This document shows, one piece after another, positions 55,455 through 64,000 of a stretch of DNA of 64,000 bases (positions within the stretch are counted from its first letter, which is position 1; each line of letters opens with the position of its first letter). The notes below the pieces were generated by a model that was not told the origin of the DNA, searched no databases, and was given only the letters and a program-made list of their open reading frames with translations. The position numbers were made by a program, and so were the translations under genes. Origin of the DNA: Pseudoxanthomonas sp. JBR18 (GTDB lineage: Bacteria; Pseudomonadota; Gammaproteobacteria; Xanthomonadales; Xanthomonadaceae); the NCBI RefSeq assembly GCF_028198165.1, contig NZ_CP116339.1, positions 124,001-188,000 on the forward strand, in the 5' to 3' direction.

Positions 55455-56471
55455 TCAATCGTCAAATGTTCGATCGGGGCCGAAGTCGATTCCCGTAATG
55501 TAACGCCCGCCGCCGTGCGCCTTGATATGGACCACGATATCGATGGTCATCATGAGCAAGCGCTTGATCACCGAGAACTCAAGCCCCGCCCCTTCTGTGG
55601 AGGCTTTGACCATGAGGGCAAGCTGATCCCAGGTCTGCGTGATGTTGCCCGCATGGCAACTTGTGATCGATCCCGGATGCCCGGACGCGCAGTTTCGGAT
55701 GAAGTAGAACGATTCATCACCGCGCAACTCGGCCAGGATGATGCGATCAGGCTTCATTCGCAGGCATGCTTCCATGCAGCTCTTCGCAGAGACGTTACTT
55801 GTGCTCTGCCCGCCTTTTGAATACAGCAGGTGGACGACGTTGGGCTGTTGGATAAACAGCTCGCGCGCGTCTTCGATGGTGACCAGTCGCTCTTCGTCTG
55901 GGATGTGATGGACCAGTGCTTTCATGAACGTCGTCTTGCCGCTACCGGTTGCGCCGGCCACGACAATGTTCTTCTTGTAGTGCACGGCCTTGCGGAAGAA
56001 TTCGGCGTAATCACGCTTGCTGCGCAATTCAAGCAGTTCTTCGTCATGCGCGCTCAGGCCAGCGGTGCCCTCAAGGATCTGGTCGAAGAAGCCCTCCTGC
56101 TGATATTGGTCGAGCGTTCGCGTTTGATGCGATGGAAGCCGAATCGTGATGGAGACCTTGCCAGGATCGCAGGCAGGAGGGATCACGAACTGGGCACGCT
56201 GCCCAGTCGGGAAAGTCAGCGACACCACTGGATCAGCATCGGTGATGCGCTGACCGGTATTGCTCTCGTTGACGACGGCGGTACAGAACTGCCGTGCACG
56301 CTCGAAATTGAGGGAAGGGACCTCGACCTTGCGCCAACCTCCACGTCCCTCTAAGTACAGCTCACCCGGACGATTGATGCAGATTTCCGTGACATCCGGC
56401 GAGGCCATGTATTCCTGAATACCGAGCACCTCATACTGGTAGTTCAGAAACTCATTGGAAACCTGGGCCAT
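55455..56471 (-). CDS. virB11: T4SS hexameric ATPase VirB11
   Basis: A 338-residue traffic ATPase from the start chosen here. The N-terminal domain holds SPDVTEICINRPGELYLEG, Walker A GATGSGKT is at 173-180, the Asp box is VTIEDARELF, Walker B-like IILAELRGDESF follows, and the His box is GHPGSITSCHAGN. ATG 56471 follows a clear GAGGG; GTG 56513, which overlaps the virB10 stop, and ATGs at 56501/56498 are alternatives adding up to 14 residues. It switches VirB4 and VirD4 between pilus assembly and substrate transfer. Confidence 0.93.
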   Translation of the reverse strand: MAQVSNEFLNYQYEVLGIQEYMASPDVTEICINRPGELYLEGRGGWRKVEVPSLNFERARQFCTAVVNESNTGQRITDADPVVSLTFPTGQRAQFVIPPACDPGKVSITIRLPSHQTRTLDQYQQEGFFDQILEGTAGLSAHDEELLELRSKRDYAEFFRKAVHYKKNIVVAGATGSGKTTFMKALVHHIPDEERLVTIEDARELFIQQPNVVHLLYSKGGQSTSNVSAKSCMEACLRMKPDRIILAELRGDESFYFIRNCASGHPGSITSCHAGNITQTWDQLALMVKASTEGAGLEFSVIKRLLMMTIDIVVHIKAHGGGRYITGIDFGPDRTFDD

Positions 56472-56509
56472 TGGGCCCTCACCAACCTCGGAAGACATCA
56501 TCCCGGCCG

Positions 56510-57712
56510 TCACTGATAGCTCGGCAGCACGCCGGAGAAGTCGACGTCCTTGGCGACGTAGACATTCAACACAGTCCCCTGGTTGATGGTGATGGTAGGG
56601 GTACGCGCCATCTGCTGACTGATCATTTGATCGGCGAGCTTCTGCGCCGTCTTCGCGGTCTCGCTTTCATAGGGTTCAATGTAGGTCGTGCCTGTCGGAC
56701 TGATCGTGGTCCGCTCTGGCCCGTTCTTTTCCCCGGCATACTTGAAGGCATCCGCGATCATGCTGATCATGAGTGCCGAGCTAATCTTGCTCGCCCAGTG
56801 GTTGTCCAGATCGCCGGGATGTCCCGCCCCACCAAGATTATCGACACCGGGGCTGGACATCATCACATCCAGCCCTGTCGGTGTGGTAATGCGATCCCAG
56901 ATCACGGCGACGCGATTGGTACGGCCACCGCCGCCAGAATATGAGCCGCTAACTTTCGACCCTTTGGGCAGCAAGAGCCGCTTCCCGTTGACCGAATACA
57001 CTGGCTCGGTCACGACGCAGCTGGTGAACCCGGACACATCAGTGACGATGTGGGTCTCCAGGACACATCGAATATAGGTTCCGCGCAACAGCAGGGTATC
57101 CGGCTTGCGCAGATACGTTGCGTAGGACGTAGGCGCGAGCTGCGCCTGGATGGAGGGCTGGCCGCCGGGCTCACCGCTACCGAGCATGCCTGAAGCATTC
57201 GTCGGCCCGCCCGCACTAGGCTGAGCACCGCCAACACTGCCGCCGCTGTCCGCAATGCGGCGCTCAACCAGTGATGGCCCAGACGGACCGGCATCACGAC
57301 GGGACGACGCCATCTGCTCACGCCCGTATTCCCGCGGCTCCTCCAGCGGAAGCGGCGCGACCGACTCTGTAGGCCCAGCTGCCGGGAGCGGCGCAACGAC
57401 CTCGGGCGCGTCAGGAATCAAGGGACGCTCCACGCGCACACGCTCAGGCGCCGACTTGTCATTGCCGCCGCCATCGAACATCTTCAGGAACATGGCCGCC
57501 ATGACAAGGATCAGAAGCAGCGTGGCCCCAAGGAACAACAAGGCACGCCGATTGAGCCTCTGCCCTTCTTCAGCCCTAAGGCTCGGTGCACCCGCATCCA
57601 GATCCTCGAACTCCTGCTCGCGGCCCGCGTTGAAGTACGGATTGCGACGTGCTTCGGATGCACCGTCTCCCGGAACGTCATCACGGTCGTTGGGGGGATT
57701 GTGCTGATTCAT
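56510..57712 (-). CDS. virB10: T4SS core complex protein VirB10
   Basis: A 400-residue inner-to-outer-membrane protein. A cytoplasmic N-terminus (about 1-53) precedes one transmembrane helix (RALLFLGATLLLILVMAAMF). A Pro-rich periplasmic linker (about 90-185) follows, then the C-terminal beta-barrel domain with TYIRCVLETHIVTDVSGFTS, and AYKYAG-like antenna region VDNLGGAGHPGDLDNHWAS. It forms the core complex with VirB7 and VirB9. Start overlaps the virB9 stop in an ATGA. Confidence 0.94.
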   Translation of the reverse strand: MNQHNPPNDRDDVPGDGASEARRNPYFNAGREQEFEDLDAGAPSLRAEEGQRLNRRALLFLGATLLLILVMAAMFLKMFDGGGNDKSAPERVRVERPLIPDAPEVVAPLPAAGPTESVAPLPLEEPREYGREQMASSRRDAGPSGPSLVERRIADSGGSVGGAQPSAGGPTNASGMLGSGEPGGQPSIQAQLAPTSYATYLRKPDTLLLRGTYIRCVLETHIVTDVSGFTSCVVTEPVYSVNGKRLLLPKGSKVSGSYSGGGGRTNRVAVIWDRITTPTGLDVMMSSPGVDNLGGAGHPGDLDNHWASKISSALMISMIADAFKYAGEKNGPERTTISPTGTTYIEPYESETAKTAQKLADQMISQQMARTPTITINQGTVLNVYVAKDVDFSGVLPSYQ

Positions 57713-58491
57713 TTCTGCTCATTCCTCCGCAAGCCGACCACATTCAGACCGTGCCGGATCACCAAGTAGGGGTAAGTCCCATGCACCACGATGGTGTTCT
57801 TGTCCACGGTGGTGTTCACGACGAAGTCCTCGCTGTGGGCCTCTTGGCGGCCATAGACGGTCGGAAAATTCCCGCTCGGGAAACTAACGCCATCATTCAG
57901 CTTGATATAGGTGAAGCGACCGTCATCGTAGACCGTCGTCGGAATCAGCCACTGGGCTTTGCTTCGCGTCGCGTACGAATAATCGTAGTAATACCTGCGC
58001 CCCTTATCGATCCCCAGATCGAGCGCCTCCGGTGGTTCCTTGTTGGCAACTTCTTGCGTCGGGGCCGCACTCGCGAATTGCGTCTCGGGCGAGTAGACGA
58101 AGCTCACTTTGTACTGGACGCCGGAGGCGCGGGCCTGACTAAGCGTCTTCCAGTCGGTCGCCACGACTTTCAACTCGAAGATGTAGGAGTGGGTCGCGGT
58201 GCGCACCATCATATTGGTGTCCACGTCCGTATTCTTCGGCTTGAGGTAGAAGACATTTTCGCGCCGAGACAATTCCCAGCCGCTACTGAAGCCGGTACTG
58301 TAATCGAGGATCTGCTCGTTAGGACTCAGTTCGATCTGTGTCGTGATGCCGAGCCCAGTCCTCACCTGATAGATCGCATCGGGCTTGTACTCATAGCGAT
58401 CAATCACCTGTGCGGAAGCAGGCCACGCCAACGCACACAGAAGCATCAGGAACATGACCGGCAATGCACCGGGGCGTGGAGGCGCACTCAT
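57709..58491 (-). CDS. virB9: T4SS core complex protein VirB9
   Basis: A 260-residue exported protein. The signal peptide is MFLMLLCALAWPASA. The N-terminal domain contains RYEYKPDAIYQVRTGLGI, and the C-terminal VirB7-binding domain contains DDGRFTYIKLNDGVSFPSG and NTIVVHGTYPYLVIRHGL. It has the length and motif order of VirB9. It overlaps virB8 and virB10 by four bases on each side. Confidence 0.94.
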   Translation of the reverse strand: MSAPPRPGALPVMFLMLLCALAWPASAQVIDRYEYKPDAIYQVRTGLGITTQIELSPNEQILDYSTGFSSGWELSRRENVFYLKPKNTDVDTNMMVRTATHSYIFELKVVATDWKTLSQARASGVQYKVSFVYSPETQFASAAPTQEVANKEPPEALDLGIDKGRRYYYDYSYATRSKAQWLIPTTVYDDGRFTYIKLNDGVSFPSGNFPTVYGRQEAHSEDFVVNTTVDKNTIVVHGTYPYLVIRHGLNVVGLRRNEQK

Positions 58492-59333
58492 TGCGGGGAA
58501 GCTCCATTCTGGTCAACTGGGGGAAGTTCAGGCGGCTCGGATACGGCAGGCGCGCTTGCGCCCCCCTGTGCAGGCTCGACCAGCGTCTCAGCCGGCGGCA
58601 GACTTGCGGCATCATCATCGAGGCGGTAGCTGGTGACCTGGAAACCCATCGGGTTGATGACGCGATCCTGATCCTCGAACTTCAGGCCTGGGTTGTATTC
58701 GTAATCGATGGTCGCCAGCTTGTTATCCAACGGCTGGGTCATGCCATTTTTCTTGTCGTACTGAAACCGCTGAAAGCGTACCGTCGCGCCACGATAGCCA
58801 CGCCCATCAGGCGTACGGACCAAAACAGTGCTCAGGATCTTGACGCGGATCGCTGATTGTCGCCCCATTGTGTTGATCGGGCTGGCGGGATTGTTCTTTG
58901 AAAACAACGCGCGATAGGACGCGGCAACGGCGCTTGATGATGTCGCGTAGACATGTCGCCAGCCGCCCAGAGGGGTGAAGGTCAGATCGGCGTCATAGGA
59001 TTCGCGTGCGAGCACGTAACGATCGACATTCGCTCGATTGATTGCCTCATTCATGGTCAGGCGCTTGTCCATGACATCGCCAACCAGGCGGCTTGCCTGC
59101 ACATTTCCGGTGTAGGGGTCAGCCAGCACAATGAAGGGGGTTTTCTCTTTGAGCGGCAGCAGCACAAAGTACCCTGCGGCCAGAACGAGAGACAGCATGA
59201 TTGCGCCGGTCGCCACCTGCCAGGCACGTCGCTCGCTCCGTTTTGCCATATCGGCGATGGTGAGCTCGTAGCTCACCGCCTTATTGATGGCCGACTTGAC
59301 CTTGGCTGTTTCTTCTTTCTTTCGAGTGATCAT
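58488..59333 (-). CDS. virB8: T4SS inner-membrane protein VirB8
   Basis: A 281-residue bitopic protein. A cytoplasmic N-terminus (about 1-42) is followed by one membrane helix (VATGAIMLSLVLAAGYFVLL) and the NTF2-like periplasmic domain with EAINRANVDRYVLARESYD and the YRGATVRFQRF strand. A Pro/Glu-rich tail (about 245-281) ends it. It nucleates channel assembly. The start is ATG at 59333. Confidence 0.93.
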   Translation of the reverse strand: MITRKKEETAKVKSAINKAVSYELTIADMAKRSERRAWQVATGAIMLSLVLAAGYFVLLPLKEKTPFIVLADPYTGNVQASRLVGDVMDKRLTMNEAINRANVDRYVLARESYDADLTFTPLGGWRHVYATSSSAVAASYRALFSKNNPASPINTMGRQSAIRVKILSTVLVRTPDGRGYRGATVRFQRFQYDKKNGMTQPLDNKLATIDYEYNPGLKFEDQDRVINPMGFQVTSYRLDDDAASLPPAETLVEPAQGGASAPAVSEPPELPPVDQNGASPQ

Positions 59334-59388
59334 GCGCTCGGCGCTTCTTAAGTTATTCGACGCGTATCCAGAAGTTCAGGCTTGCCAC

Positions 59389-59820
59389 CTACTGTGCCGG
59401 CTCGGCTGCAGTCGGCGCCGCCGACACCGGCGCAACGGTGATCGTCTTGGAAACGACATAGATCGAAACCCCATGGCTGGCATAGGCGCTGCTTAGCTGA
59501 GCTGCGGCATCGCGAATATCGGTGGTATCGATCTGTGCCACGGGGCCGAACAGGGTGAAGTCGGAGCCAAACCGGTAGTCCAACTGCATGCCGCTGTCCT
59601 TGGCCCAGCGCGACAGCATGGTCTTGAGCGTGCCGTCCATGGGTGAAGCCTGGAAGATGTACGCATTCGCCAAGGGAAGCTCGATCGGGGCTTCGGAATA
59701 GGTATTGAGCGGCCGCCACTTCCCGCGGTAATCAGGCGCAGGCGTGGTCCCGCAGCCGGCAAGCACGATGCTGATCAAAGCCAGCGGAAATGTATTTCTG
59801 AAGGCGTTCCGACGACTCAC
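59389..59820 (-). CDS. virB7: T4SS outer-membrane lipoprotein VirB7 with N0-like domain
   Basis: A 143-residue lipoprotein, much longer than Agrobacterium VirB7. The lipobox ISIVLAGC puts the lipidated cysteine at residue 23. The VirB9-binding segment follows, and a globular region (about 45-128, ANAYIFQASPMDGTLKTML through ASHGVSIYVVSKTITV) has the layout of a secretin N0 domain, as reported for Xanthomonas citri VirB7. This marks the Xanthomonas-type system. First gene of the virB7-to-virB6 unit. Confidence 0.9.
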   Translation of the reverse strand: MSRRNAFRNTFPLALISIVLAGCGTTPAPDYRGKWRPLNTYSEAPIELPLANAYIFQASPMDGTLKTMLSRWAKDSGMQLDYRFGSDFTLFGPVAQIDTTDIRDAAAQLSSAYASHGVSIYVVSKTITVAPVSAAPTAAEPAQ

Positions 59821-60211
59821 CCGCGTGTACTCCTGTTCCAGGCCGGATATTTCAAAGACATGAAAGCCCGGCCTGCATTCAGGTCAGGCACAACGAATGA
59901 CTGCGAGCGAGCGCACAGGTGGTGCGCTTGAACAAGAACGGGAAGTGGACGTGCGCGACGAAGGTGCGGATGCACAATGGCCGGCATTGCGCCGCGCCAT
60001 AACCAAGAATTCCCCAACATCCTTGCAGCCTCCTTGCCTTCAGCTCACCGGCGCATCTTGCCGACGGGCTCGTCCCTGGATAAGGACCGCGATCCAGGCG
60101 CCCCCTGTTGAGTAAAGCTAACGTGCACTTGGCGAAGCGGTCAAGCGTTCAGCGTGCACTTATCTCCGCACGACGCTCCTCGATTCCACAAATTTTGAGA
60201 TGAAAGTCACA
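59821..60211. other. Intergenic region upstream of virB7, putative virB promoter
   Basis: 391 bp between virD4 and virB7, with no gene. It should contain the promoter of the virB operon, which reads toward lower coordinates. Two copies of CGTGCACTT (60122-60130 and 60153-60161) lie 31 bp apart; each contains the palindrome GTGCAC. I cannot fix a -10/-35 pair with confidence. Confidence 0.5.
60122..60161. promoter_or_regulatory. Direct repeat CGTGCACTT x 2 upstream of virB7
   Basis: Two exact 9-bp copies start 31 bp apart, close to three DNA turns, so both would face the same side of the helix. They lie about 300-340 bp from the virB7 start and just past the virD4 stop. A regulator site is possible but unproven. 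Confidence 0.35.
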
Positions 60212-61882
60212 CTAAACAGAGATAGGCGTGACCTGCACCTTTTCCTTTAGGCGGGCGGTGAAGTGGCGATCCTTGTAGTACTTGATCTTCTCGCACTTCA
60301 CCGGATGCGGGATGCCTTCGTACATGAAGACCTCGGCATCAAACCCCATGGCCTTGAGTTCCTGCGGCAGCATCAGTGCGCGCCGCTCCTCTGAGATGCT
60401 GCGCGTGGTGTCGCGCCCGCGCGTGATGTTGCGTCGCTTGTAGGTGGTGTAGCCCAGCATCTCGGAATAGTCGTTGGCGTCCTGCTGCTCGCGCGGGGCA
60501 TAGAGGATCTGCAGCGCATGATTGGTGATGATCGTGCGCGACACGTCCTTGCCATAGGTGGCGTCCAGTTGCGCCATCGACTGGATGATGGGCAGCAGGC
60601 GGATGTTGTAGCCGGCCATGTAGGACACCGCGGTGGCGATGATGTCGACCTTGCCGATGGCGGTGAACTCGTCCATCAGCAGGAGGCATTGATACTTCAA
60701 TTCCGGATTGCTCTGCGGCAGTTCACGGGTATTGAGATTGATGATCTGGCTGAAGAAAAGATTGATGATCAGCCGGCTCTCGGCCAGCTTGTTGGGCTGG
60801 ATGCCGATGTAAATGCTCATCTTCTTCTTGCGCAGATCGGTGAGCAGGAAATCGTCCGCCGAGGTCGCCGCGTCGAGCACGGGATTGATCCAGGCGTTGA
60901 GCGGCTCCTTGAGCGTGCCCATGATCGAGGCGAACGTCTCGTCAGCCTGCGAGAGGAGATTGGAGAACGCCGAGCGCGCGTTGTCGCTCAGGAACTTGCG
61001 GCCTGCGAGCCCCCGCAGATAGGCCTTTAGTTCGGTCCCGTCGCCGGACGAAAGACGATAGATGCGTCCCAGCGTCGGCGCACCGGAGGAGAACGGGAAT
61101 CCCGTGGCCAGCTCGTCGTCGCGGTTCTCGAACAGGAACAGCGCGAAGGCCATGAAGGCATTGCGCGCCTGGCTGACCCAGAATTTCTGGTCCTCGGCGC
61201 CGTCTGGATAGAGCATCGCGGCGATGCTCATCAGGTCCGAGACGCGGAACGCGGGGTCGGAGGAAACGTAGGTCAGCGGATTCCAACGGTGTGTGCGACG
61301 GTCCTCGGCGAAAGGATTGAAGAGAAAGACCTCCTGCCCTTGCGACTTGCGCCAACCGCTGGTGAGATCGAAATTCTCCTGCTTGATGTCCAGCACCACC
61401 ACCGACTCGGCATACTCGAGCAGGTTGGGAATGACCACGCCCACGCCCTTGCCCGATCGGGTCGGCGCGGCCAGGATCACGAACTGCTGCCCCGGCAACC
61501 GCACCAGCTTGCCGCCGAACTTGCCCACGATGATCCCGTTGGCCGACGGCTTGAGCATGTCGTGCTTGGCGAGGTCCCCAGCGGTGGCAAAGCGTGCATC
61601 GCCGTGGAGCGATTTCTTCTTCGGCTTGAATACAAGAACAAGCGTCAGCGCGTAGACGAGCAGGACGCCACCAAAGCCGATGTAGCCACCTGCCTTGATC
61701 CTGCCGACATAGGGTTGATAACGCGCATCACCCAGCGCCTGCATGTACTGGAGATAGGTATTCCAGTGCAGCGGCGCCCTGACCTTGATCAGGAGCATGG
61801 TGGCGTAGCCGGACAGATAGAGCCCTGCGGCCAGCGCCAGGACAGTCAGGACGCCAGCGAAGACGAGTTTCCCCTTGGTCAA
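60212..61882 (-). CDS. virD4: T4SS coupling protein VirD4
   Basis: A 556-residue coupling ATPase that recruits substrates to the channel. Two N-terminal membrane segments (about 5-30 and 68-88) precede a TraG/VirD4 nucleotide-binding domain with Walker A APTRSGKG near 137-144, Walker B in CLLLMDEFTAIGKVD and a Gln-rich AYAPREQQ-type segment (ILYAPREQQDANDYSEML). The start is TTG at 61882 with AAGGAGG seven bases upstream. In Xanthomonas-type systems it binds the C-terminal XVIPCD domain of antibacterial effectors. Confidence 0.95.
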   Translation of the reverse strand: MTKGKLVFAGVLTVLALAAGLYLSGYATMLLIKVRAPLHWNTYLQYMQALGDARYQPYVGRIKAGGYIGFGGVLLVYALTLVLVFKPKKKSLHGDARFATAGDLAKHDMLKPSANGIIVGKFGGKLVRLPGQQFVILAAPTRSGKGVGVVIPNLLEYAESVVVLDIKQENFDLTSGWRKSQGQEVFLFNPFAEDRRTHRWNPLTYVSSDPAFRVSDLMSIAAMLYPDGAEDQKFWVSQARNAFMAFALFLFENRDDELATGFPFSSGAPTLGRIYRLSSGDGTELKAYLRGLAGRKFLSDNARSAFSNLLSQADETFASIMGTLKEPLNAWINPVLDAATSADDFLLTDLRKKKMSIYIGIQPNKLAESRLIINLFFSQIINLNTRELPQSNPELKYQCLLLMDEFTAIGKVDIIATAVSYMAGYNIRLLPIIQSMAQLDATYGKDVSRTIITNHALQILYAPREQQDANDYSEMLGYTTYKRRNITRGRDTTRSISEERRALMLPQELKAMGFDAEVFMYEGIPHPVKCEKIKYYKDRHFTARLKEKVQVTPISV

Positions 61883-61926
61883 GCGATTTCCTCCTTGAAA
61901 CCGACCCGGGCGGGCCGGTACAGCAG

Positions 61927-62196
61927 TCAGCGGGTGGGACCTGAGCGCTTGGGGCGCACGGAGCGGCGTCGGCGTGGACGCGCGTCATCCGCGCGCTCAG
62001 GTTGCAGATCCTCGAGCAATTGCTCCATGTAGAGCCGCGCCTCTTCGAGCGAAGGCTCGTCGCGCAGCTTGGCGCCGGAGTCGGTGACCACGGCGTACCC
62101 GATCACTTCGTCGGGGGCGTAGGCGGGGTCCGCGTCGCGTGTCAGGGCGACAACCTGATAGCCATGCTTCTGCAGAATCGTGTGGCGATATTCCAC
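61927..62196 (-). CDS. Small hypothetical protein upstream of virD4
   Basis: I do not recognise this gene. It encodes 89 residues from GTG 62196, with AAGGA eight bases upstream. The N-terminal 60 residues look like a small alpha/beta domain (QKHGYQVVALTRDADPAYAP, then EARLYMEQLLEDL), and the last 20 are strongly basic (RPRRRRSVRPKRSG). No signal peptide or membrane segment. It precedes virD4 by 44 bp on the same strand and may be its operon partner. Confidence 0.65.
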   Translation of the reverse strand: MEYRHTILQKHGYQVVALTRDADPAYAPDEVIGYAVVTDSGAKLRDEPSLEEARLYMEQLLEDLQPERADDARPRRRRSVRPKRSGPTR

Positions 62197-62368
62197 CCTG
62201 GCGTTCCTTCACCGGTGCGACGACACGATCCTAAGCCATCCGGGTGCGCGCCGGCCACCTTGATGCGGCAGACCGGAAGGGGAACTGCCCATACTCCGCA
62301 GCCGGCCGCTTCGAAACGGGTATCTCCGGGCGCTCCACACCAGGACCACCTAGTCCAAACCCAGACGC

Positions 62369-62391
62369 AAAAAAGCCGGGCAATGCCCGGC
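62369..62391 (-). terminator. Rho-independent terminator after tRNA-Val
   Basis: On the minus strand GCCGGGC-ATT-GCCCGGC is followed by six T (AAAAAA at 62369-62374 on the plus strand). It lies 34 bp past the tRNA 3' end. Confidence 0.88.
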
Positions 62392-62425
62392 CTTTCTTGT
62401 CCCACCTGCCCCGCCAAGGGAAAGG

Positions 62426-62500
62426 TGGTGGGCGGTACAGGGTTCGAACCTGTGACCCCTACCATGTCAAGGTAGTGCTCTACCGCTGAGCTAACCGCCC
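62426..62500 (-). tRNA. tRNA-Val (anticodon GAC)
   Basis: A 75-nt tRNA with encoded CCA. Acceptor GGGCGGT pairs with ACCGCCC, the D-arm is GCTC-AGCGGTA-GAGC, the anticodon arm is CTACC-TTGACAT-GGTAG with GAC at the centre, the variable loop is GGGTC and the T-arm is ACAGG-TTCGAAC-CCTGT. Discriminator A, then CCA. It reads the valine codons GUC and GUU. Confidence 0.97.
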
Positions 62501-62537
62501 GTCGCAATCAAATTGCGCCCTCGCTGGGAGGGCGCGC

Positions 62538-62566
62538 ATCATACCACCCCTTCGGCTGGACGGGAA
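62538..62566 (-). promoter_or_regulatory. Putative promoter of tRNA-Val
   Basis: On the minus strand TTCCCG (62566-62561) and TATGAT (62543-62538) are separated by 17 bp. The -10 box lies 38 bp before the tRNA 5' end. Between them is an 8-bp hairpin (GCGCCCTC/GAGGGCGC, 62515-62535) that could also serve as the uvrB terminator. Confidence 0.45.
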
Positions 62567-62604
62567 CGGGCCCGGTCGAATTTTCTGCCGTGGCCGCCTT
62601 ACCC

Positions 62605-64000
<1,396 letters not shown>

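Overview
This is a GC-rich chromosomal window that most resembles a member of the Xanthomonadaceae/Lysobacteraceae (Stenotrophomonas, Pseudoxanthomonas or Xanthomonas type). Four things point that way: the phoB-phoR-ppk1-ppx order, a miaA-hfq-hflX block, GTAG-headed REP palindromes between genes, and above all a type IV secretion locus in the order virD4, virB7-8-9-10-11-1-2-3-4-5-6, with a large VirB7 that carries a domain behind its lipobox. No database search was possible, so genus and species stay open.

Region by region. (1) 1-11.6 kb: grxC and a partial carboxymuconolactone-decarboxylase-like gene, the periplasmic chaperone/protease bepA, then a phosphate block: phoB, phoR, ppk1, ppx, a GAF-EAL protein, a GT4 glycosyltransferase and a PAP2 phosphatase. 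Pho-box-like 11-bp direct repeats lie before phoB, at the phoR start and before the glycosyltransferase. (2) 11.2-22.3 kb: a 205-bp tandem duplication of the PAP2 3' end with REPs, a secreted M28 peptidase, a tightly coupled creD/orf/GNAT/carbon-nitrogen hydrolase operon, a gluconate-type symporter, a DUF445 membrane protein and a secreted M1 aminopeptidase. (3) 22.1-28.3 kb: an accessory cassette made of a LysR regulator divergent from isochorismatase-like hydrolase, ABM monooxygenase, SDR and two alpha/beta hydrolase genes. It is bracketed by diverged direct repeats of the aminopeptidase 3' end plus its terminator. (4) 28.7-33.6 kb: a DHA2-type MFS pump, two tandem MHS-type MFS paralogues, and a repeat-rich intergenic stretch. 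(5) 33.6-48.4 kb: housekeeping genes (rlmKL, a YqiA-like esterase, MOSC, an amidase, hflX, hfq, miaA), a partial methylcitrate cluster (acnD, a 2'-5' RNA ligase-like gene, prpF), electron-transfer flavoprotein-ubiquinone oxidoreductase, a GT2 glycosyltransferase and a LABN-domain membrane protein. (6) 48.5-62.2 kb: the complete type IV secretion system on the minus strand, ending in an AT-rich DUF4189-like gene. (7) 62.4-64.0 kb: tRNA-Val(GAC) and the 3' part of uvrB, which runs off the window.

How they fit together: PhoBR senses phosphate limitation, and Ppk1/Ppx make and degrade polyphosphate. The Pho-box-like site before the GT4/PAP2 pair suggests that this pair belongs to the same response, perhaps replacing phospholipids by glycolipids. 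The type IV system looks like the contact-dependent bacterial-killing kind, but no effector/immunity pair is recognisable inside the window. The accessory cassette at 22-28 kb looks acquired and may be able to excise through its flanking repeats.
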